Shown piece after piece: positions 57,306 to 64,000 of a DNA stretch of 64,000 nucleotides (positions are counted from its first letter, which is position 1; every line of letters starts with the position of its first letter). Source of the DNA: Prinia subflava (taxonomy: Eukaryota > Chordata > Aves > Passeriformes > Cisticolidae); contig NC_086259.1 of assembly GCF_021018805.1 (NCBI RefSeq), forward strand, positions 11,393,501-11,457,500, in the 5' to 3' direction. The notes below the pieces were generated by a model, which worked only from the letters and a program-made list of their open reading frames with translations, did not search any database and was not told the DNA's origin. Made by a program: the position numbers and the translations under genes.

Positions 57306-59205
57306 ACCTGATACCTCAAGTATAAGAAGATTAGTATTTACAGTGATCTGTAGGGTTGGCAGTTCCAAGAAGTTGAACAGACAATGCCAGGAGGGACAAT
57401 TAGTAATAAATTGGCACTGGGATTCTCTCCTGTGCTTGAAGTCTGGCACTGAGCATAAGCACATGTTTGAAGGTTTTGTTCAGAACTTCCTGCTGCAGCC
57501 GGAGTGGGGCTCAGCAGAGCGAGAGCTGTTACAACACGCTGGGAAAACAGAGACAGGTTCTCTCCTTGGCACTGGAAGGTGTCAGGTATTTTGTACAAAG
57601 GCTTCAAGGACAACATCTCCATCACGTTCTGTGAGACTCACCCAATCCTTTTGGACATGCCACTGCAAAGCTATCGTGTGAAAGTTCAGGGATCCAGAGA
57701 TTATTCTGCAGAACATACGGTTAGGCTATAAACCATCCTAGAATCACACAGTACATGCTCACAAAATGAAGGGCTCTTTATGCTAATCCAAATTTACTCT
57801 TTTTAGAGACACAGTAAATTAAAAATATCCATTTTATTCACATTTACTTCTAATACCTCTGCACTGGTCTCAGTATGAAAAATACGGACAGATCTCAATT
57901 CACCCTTGTGTGTAGCTGTAGTTGCTGGAATTTACAGTCCTGCTTAGAGATGGGAAATTAGCTACATACTGCACATCAGATATTTTTTCTTTAGTTTGTT
58001 TTGAGTGGCACTAGCAATGGTGAACATATTAAAATAATTTTAAAAGTATCCAGGAAAACAGGAAAGAGTGGAAAATTCCAATGTCTGATGCTCACCTTAG
58101 TTGTGATTGGCATAACTCATCGTGAATGAAGTCAAATCATCATTACACATTGATAATGGTGAAACTAACCCACTGGAGATGGAAACCCAGGAATATTTCT
58201 GCTAAATTTGACATTTGCACCTCACTTTATTATTGAATGCTTTTATTATTGGATTACTTTCACTTCATACATCAGTGAAATCAATAGGAGGTATTGATGG
58301 TATCAAGCCCTGGAAATTACCTTTTGATGGAACATCTTTACAACATGAAATGGATCTTCATGATATCTCTCTACAACAGATAAGCGTCACTGGATCCAGT
58401 TACAGATGAGAAAAAAGTTTAAGTGACATGGACAAGGTACATGCTAGAGGTAACCAAATGCACATGCAAGAAAATTCCCAGTTCATTTAAGGCTAAAAGT
58501 CAAATAATTGGTAAATACATAGCATTGATTCTCCTTTTCATGTCCCTTCAAAAATAAAAGTCAAACTATAATGATCAGATATGTCAATGGGAAACCTAGA
58601 AGCCTCTAAAAACACTGGCTGTACTATTAGCAAGCCATGTTTATTTCCTAACTCCCGTTTCATTTAGGTTGTCAAAGTTTTTCAGTACAAAACCTTTCAT
58701 AATAAAGAAATTATAAAGAAGTAGCAATAGGTTCATGAGGTCAGTGTAGTATGAGTCCATAAAGGATCACAGATCCCTTCAATTTTGTATTAGAGGAGGA
58801 ATGATGTATATAGCTGCTTTTAATGTGTTTTGCAGACAGAAACAAGGACATTATTGGTTTGCAAAAGCATTTTAATTAAAAAAAAAATCATGTTAGATAA
58901 ATATTTTAAAGACATTTAATGAAGACACTATTGATGTTTCCTTTTTCATCAGCAACTGAGCGTGGAGAATAGGAACAAAGTTCATTGAAACTCTGGCACA
59001 GCACTAACTTCAGAATGCTTGAAAGGTTTATATCAGGTTTCCCATATTATATAAACTACAAAGCCACAATTGCACAACTCATGGCTCTTTCCAAGATGAT
59101 CCCAGTTACACAGTTATTACACTTCGTTTCTTTTTGGCTGAAACATATTAAATATTTGTTAGTGCAAAAGTGTGTTTATCTAGAAAAACAGCTACTCTCA
59201 TTATT
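57306..59205. other. Gene-desert DNA, nothing distinct
   Basis: AT-rich sequence with short frames and no domain. The unique DNA runs straight into the purine repeat at its right end. Confidence 0.45.
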
Positions 59206-59570
59206 GAAGAGAGAAGAGAGGAGAGGAGAGGAGAGGAGAGGAGAGGAGAGGAGAGGAGAGGAGAGGAGAGGAGAGGAGAGGAGAGGAGAGGAGAGGAGAG
59301 GAGAGGAGAGGAGAGGAGAGGAGAGGAGAGGAGAGGAGAGGAGAGGAGAGGAGAGGAGAGGAGAGGAGAGGAGAGGAGAGGAGAGGAGAGGAGAGGAGAG
59401 GAGAGGAGAGGAGAGGAGAGGAGAGGAGAGGAGAGGAGAGGAGAGGAGAGGAGAGGAGAGGAGAGGAGAGGAGAGGAGAGGAGAGGAGAGGAGAGGAGAG
59501 GAGAGGAGAGGAGAGGAGAGGAGAGGAGAGGAGAGGAGAGGAGAGGAGAGGAGAGGAGAGGGGGAAAAAA
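59206..59570 (+). repeat. (GAGGA)n pentanucleotide array
   Basis: After a short imperfect lead-in, GAGGA repeats without interruption from about 59216 to 59561, roughly 69 copies. Reading frames through it (REERRGEERRG and LLSSPLLSSP on the other strand) are artefacts of the repeat. It passes directly into the AAAAG array. Confidence 0.98.
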
Positions 59571-59766
59571 GAAAAGAAAAGACAAGAAAAGAAAAGAAAA
59601 GAAAAGAAAAGAAAAGAAAAGAAAAGAAAAGAAAAGAAAAGAAAAGAAAAGAAAAGAAAAGAAAAGAAAAGAAAAGAAAAGAAAAGAAAAGAAAAGAAAA
59701 GAAAAGAAAAGAAAAGAAAAGAAAAGAAAAGAAAAGAAAAGAAAAGAAAAGAAAAGAAAAGAAAAG

Positions 59767-59799
<33 letters not shown>

Positions 59800-59950
59800 G
59801 AAAAGAAAAGAAAAGAAAAGAAAAGAAAAGAAAAGAAAAGAAAAGAAAAGAAAAGAAAAGAAAAGAAAAGAAAAGAAAAGAAAAGAAAAGAAAAGAAAAG
59901 AAAAGAAAAGAAAAGAAAAGAAAAGAAAACAAAAGAAAAGAAAAGAAAAG

Positions 59951-59981
<31 letters not shown>

Positions 59982-60189
59982 GAAAAGAAAAGAAAAGAAA
60001 AGAAAAGAAAAGAAAAGAAAAGAAAAGAAAAGAAAAGAAAAGAAAAGAAAAGAAAAGAAAAGAAAAGAAAAGAAAAGAAAAGAAAAGAAAAGAAAAGAAA
60101 AGAAAAGAAAAGAAAAGAAAAGAAAAGAAAAGAAAAGAAAAGAAAAGAAAAGAAAAGAAAAGAAAAGAAAAGAAAAGAAAGAGAAGAAA
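59571..60189 (+). repeat. (AAAAG)n pentanucleotide array
   Basis: About 120 copies of AAAAG follow the GAGGA array. Interruptions are few: a C at 59583, a C at 59930, and extra-A units near 59789-59799 and 59971-59976. Together the two arrays form 984 bases (59206-60189) with only two pyrimidines on the plus strand. Lengths in assemblies of such arrays are often wrong. Confidence 0.98.
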
Positions 60190-62469
60190 CTTTTTTTAGC
60201 TTAGTACAATAAACTAGTACAATTCTTAGCTTAGCTTAATTGTAGCTTAGTACAACTCTTTGCTTACAACTGGCATATAAGATTCTGAGTTTACATTAAT
60301 AAAAAGCATTCTGAGGAATATATTTTAAAATACTGGTATAACATATAAATTTTTGGATTTGAACTCATGTATCATGATGTGTCTTCATCACTGCAGCTTT
60401 AGAAGCTCCTGGGAAATGCAATATTATCAGCATCACTGCACACCACAACATCTTGGTCTAGGCGTCTCGGGGGTGATGGATCAAACCTTTGCCACAGTTG
60501 AGATGTTTGGGTGAACAGCCCACAAAATCAATATGAACATTTGGGCCATATCTGAACAAATCAGCAGTAGTTCATTTGCAAAACTCAGCTGAAGGATATG
60601 TTAAGAATAGCATTTCTCACATGAGGTTTTGGTAATTCTGCCTTTGTTATGGATATGTCTGTAACAGCCCTTTGGTATTTGGGTAGAAATCCAAGTAGAG
60701 TGTTCAGAAATGTGTAACATTTAATATGAATCAAAGTACTCTGATGAAAAAGTAGTTTGGCCCTTTGCTGCTTCTTAGGTTTCCATCTATTAACTGACCA
60801 GGTTTCTCCAGCTGCCAGCACAAGTTACATGTTTAAATACAACAGAGCATTTCTGGGGAAATCTTGTGCTGCCCATCTCAGCAGGTGTTAAACCTCCTTC
60901 TTGGACAGTTTGGGAGCTCATCACATTTGACCACTGCTTATAAAAGATGGACCCAGTGCCAAAATGCATGACTAAATGCCTTTAATTAATGAGATAATAC
61001 AAATCTAACTTTGAACTTTACTGTTTGAACCTTTCCCCATGGCAGGGTCAAACCAGAACTCAGCTTAAACATCCTCAAATTTCAAGAACACTTGGATTCG
61101 GCTCCAGTTTTGGATCTAAACTGGATGGCTTTGATCCACTTGTTACGAAGTCTGATCTCATCCTGGATAAGAAGTAGCATTACTCAATAAAGAGAGTTAA
61201 TACTGGAACTGTGACATTGGGAAAACCTGCTTGACAAGCAAGCTTGTTTAACCAACAGAAATGGGTTGCCAAGATCATGAGCCAGGGAACAATTTAACAA
61301 AATCAATGAAGAAATTACAAGTGACTAATAAATTCACACAATTAGTATAAGCAGCTGAAACTAGAGAAGAACCAGAGATAGAGACTGTAAACATTTTATA
61401 TAGAGGGTGGAACCTTGACTTGCTGCACCCGTAAAACCACAACCTCATCGGCTTTCTTAAAGTGATTGGGTTCCACCTGGTTAAAACCCAGGGGATTTAA
61501 CAAAATCTGCAGTAGGTGATTGTTGATGGTTTAGCTGGTAGTCTACATTCCTTTGCAGGTTTGAATTTAATCTGGTTATCATCACCTAAATAGAAGTGCC
61601 TGACAGAAGGTCCCTTTTTTTAATACCAGAATTGCACCTCACTAAACCAGAGCTTGAACACAGTAGGTCACAGAAGCTGCAAGGAAACAGAAGTACCCTG
61701 CTTCTAAGCAGAGAGATGATTTACTAGAAAGGTGTTGCACAGATGAAAAAAGTAAAAAGTTGACTATTTTTTGAAGACTTTGAGGTTTTTGTCTTCCCAC
61801 AGCACTTATGGAAATCGATGAGCAACAGCTATGGCATGAGACAAAGCATTGTGTTCTTTTGTCCTGTTGGCAGGTCACGGTATGAGCAATGGTTAAGAGT
61901 GGGCATTCTTCTGTCCTACAGGTGTTACAACACAGTAAGTTTGATTTAAGTTTGTGTTCCTGACCCTTGTCTCCATGCTGCAATAGAGGTTGTGCAGCAT
62001 TTGCCTTGACTGGAAGCATGGGGAAGGTGCCCACAATGGACAATTTCCTCAGTAAAAACATAGCATTCCATGCAAACTCCATTAAATGTGAGATTACTTT
62101 TTAATGTTATTTTTGCACCCCCTGCATGGATTTATTTCCCCTGCACCGAGGCCGTGCCTTGTACAGTTAGGTGGGTCCTTTCTTTGCGTGCCCTGTGGCA
62201 TGCAGGGACCTGCCCTGTGCAAATGCTGCTGTCTCACCCCACAAGGATGCAGCAGCTGAGTGGTGATCCCTGCCAACCTGTTAGGCCAGCATTATCCTGC
62301 ACCAACAGCAGGGCTGGGACAGTCAGGTACCTGTTACTCAGCAAGCCACACCACTGCAATTAATACAGAACAAATCAGTGAAAAAATGACTGCAGGCACT
62401 AAAATGCAGAACAAGGTAAATATAAGATGGCAATCTGGTTGCAGCACACTTGAGGAAAAAAGAAAGTTT
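60190..62469. other. Gene-desert DNA, no gene seen
   Basis: AT-rich unique sequence. Near its left end TAGCTTAGTACAA occurs twice (60197-60209 and 60243-60255) with related GCTTAG words between. A 146-codon minus frame (61642-62082) has no recognised domain. Confidence 0.45.
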
Positions 62470-62603
62470 GCTATATTTTATATATATTTTATATATATTT
62501 TATATATATTTTTATATATTTCATATATATTTTATATATATATTTTATATATATTTTATATCTATATTATTATTTTGTATATATATTTTATATATATTTT
62601 TAA
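62470..62603. repeat. AT-rich tandem repeat (TATATATATTTT-like)
   Basis: Alternating TATATATA and TTTT segments with a period of about 12 bases, slightly irregular in the middle ('tatctatattattattttg'). It is a simple AT repeat and can form hairpins. Confidence 0.9.
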
Positions 62604-62926
62604 ATGCGTTCTGTTCATATTTCCCAGCCTCTGGAAATTTGAAGGAGCTGTATGTCAGCTGTTTTCTGAAACTCTGGGTAGCACTGGATATACCCATTGC
62701 ATGTCCTCCTTATCTGGACACTTCCATCTCATGTACCCAACACCATCTCTGGAAGCTTTCCCCAGTTGATTTAGTAACAGCTGAAACTTGCTACCAGTCA
62801 TCAGACAAGTTTGTTTGGATCATATGGCAGAGTATGGCTCAGAGCTGCCTGGAACAGGTTCAGGGACACTGGAGCCTGTGGGGCCTTCCCCAGATCCCAA
62901 TGAAGGGACTGGGGACCTGTGAACAT

Positions 62927-63388
62927 CACTGCCCACCTGAACCACACTGCCCACCTCTGAACAGCACTGCCCACCTCTGAACAGCACTGCCCACCCCAAC
63001 AGCACTGCCCACCTCTGAACAGCACTGCCCACCCCTGAACAGCACTGCCCACCCCAACAGCACTGCCCACCTCTGAACAGCACTGCCCACCCCAACAGCA
63101 CTGCCCACCCCTGAACAGCACTGCCCATCCCTGAACAGCACTGCCCACCCCTGACCAACACTGCCCACCCCAACAGCACTGCCCACCCCTGACCAACACT
63201 GCCCACCCCTGAACAGCACTGCCCATCCCTGAACAGCACTGCCCACCCCAACAGCACTGCCCACCCCTGAACAGCACTGCCCATCCCTGAACAGCACTGC
63301 CCACCTCTGAACAGCACTGCTCACCCCAACAGCACTGCCCACCTGAACCACACTGCCCACCTGAACCACACTGCCCACCTCTGAACAG
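62927..63388 (+). repeat. 18/20-bp minisatellite with higher-order pattern, 24 units
   Basis: Twenty-four tandem units all start CACTGCCCA (one has CACTGCTCA). The two length classes are 20 bases (as CACTGCCCACCTCTGAACAG) and 18 bases (as CACTGCCCACCCCAACAG, or CACTGCCCACCTGAACCA at both ends). The order of types repeats in blocks of two or three 20-mers plus one 18-mer. Long frames on the minus strand (repeats of GQCCSG and WAVL) are artefacts. Confidence 0.97.
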
Positions 63389-64000
63389 CCCCGTATATGT
63401 GAAGGGTCATTTCAGATTCAGAGGGTGCTGGGATGAACACAGGCCATATTCGCTTCTCCCCTGCCTTACCAAAAAAAGTGTTATCAAAGGTTTGTGATTC
63501 TCACCATTGCAACAACACTAACAAAATGTCATTTCCCTGCATTTCTCATCAAAGGCTCATATTCCAATAGAAGGGAAAATACTCTCTTCTTGGGATGTTA
63601 CAATGACACCAGCAAGCATATACACAGCTATAAATCTGACTCTGAAACATGCTGAAATGTTAGATTTGTAAAAATGTAGGCAATTTGACACCTCTAGATC
63701 ACAGCAAACACAAGGCCACAAAACTGAGCTTCCAGACCGTCAGTTAATTCCAGGCTTCTAAAAGTGTCTCTTGGAAACTATTTCCACAGGGAACAAAATA
63801 ACTAATGTAATTGGAAACACTGGAGAATCAATGGGGAATGAAAGAGGATAAAGAGAGGCAGAAAATACACACCAAGATGCACACATAGACATACAGTATA
63901 ATTAGCTTCATTCTATTGTATAACAGAGTCACAACAAGTGACTCAGCTCCTTAGGTGGTGTAATTAAACTTCAGCGGACCAACCCCAATTTATAGCAGCT
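63389..64000. other. AT-rich non-coding DNA, nothing distinct
   Basis: Unique AT-rich sequence at the right edge. No gene or repeat was recognised. Confidence 0.45.

Noticed and set aside
58985..60204. 404- and 344-codon frames of KEKKR/REERRG repeats
   Set aside because: They are pure translations of the pentanucleotide arrays.
62801..63378. Frames of 150-167 codons rich in GQCC/WAVL on the minus strand
   Set aside because: They are translations of the minisatellite; the unit lengths simply avoid stops.
1..64000. IRX3 or IRX6 within the window
   Set aside because: No second Iroquois homeodomain ([11 protein letters not shown] loop) was found on either strand outside IRX5 exon 2.

Overview
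The window is vertebrate nuclear DNA, almost certainly from a bird. Two things point to this: a truncated chicken-repeat-1 (CR1) LINE of avian type at about 34.48-35.11 kb, and a low overall density of interspersed repeats. The one protein gene I recognise with certainty is IRX5, a TALE homeobox transcription factor of the Iroquois B cluster (IRX3-IRX5-IRX6). It lies on the + strand in three coding exons (20780-21028, 22289-22694, 22928-23694; 473 residues) and is complete and intact.

Layout: 1-12.4 kb is AT-rich non-coding DNA with a few blocks that look like conserved regulatory DNA. From 12.47 to about 18.95 kb the minus strand carries five candidate exons with strong splice signals on both sides and a final poly(A) signal. 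They start in a CpG island that faces IRX5 head to head. In mammals the long non-coding RNA gene CRNDE has this position and orientation, so I propose an avian CRNDE counterpart. Two short reading frames (55 and 74 codons) run across its exon junctions. From 18.5 to 30.5 kb there is a very GC- and CpG-rich domain holding the IRX5 promoter, gene and several gene-free CpG islands, separated by AT-rich blocks that look like enhancers. From 30.5 to 64 kb the window is the start of the IRX5-IRX6 gene desert. It holds one CR1 copy, older repeat fragments, several candidate conserved elements, and a repeat-rich right end: a compound purine pentanucleotide array of almost 1 kb, an AT repeat and an 18/20-bp minisatellite.

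How the parts may work together (inference): IRX5 and the divergent transcript probably share the CpG-island promoter domain. The AT-rich blocks in the introns of the divergent transcript and on both sides of IRX5 are candidates for the long-range enhancers known in Iroquois clusters. I saw no tRNA, rRNA, CRISPR array or intact mobile element. Conservation of the non-coding blocks is judged by eye only and needs alignment.
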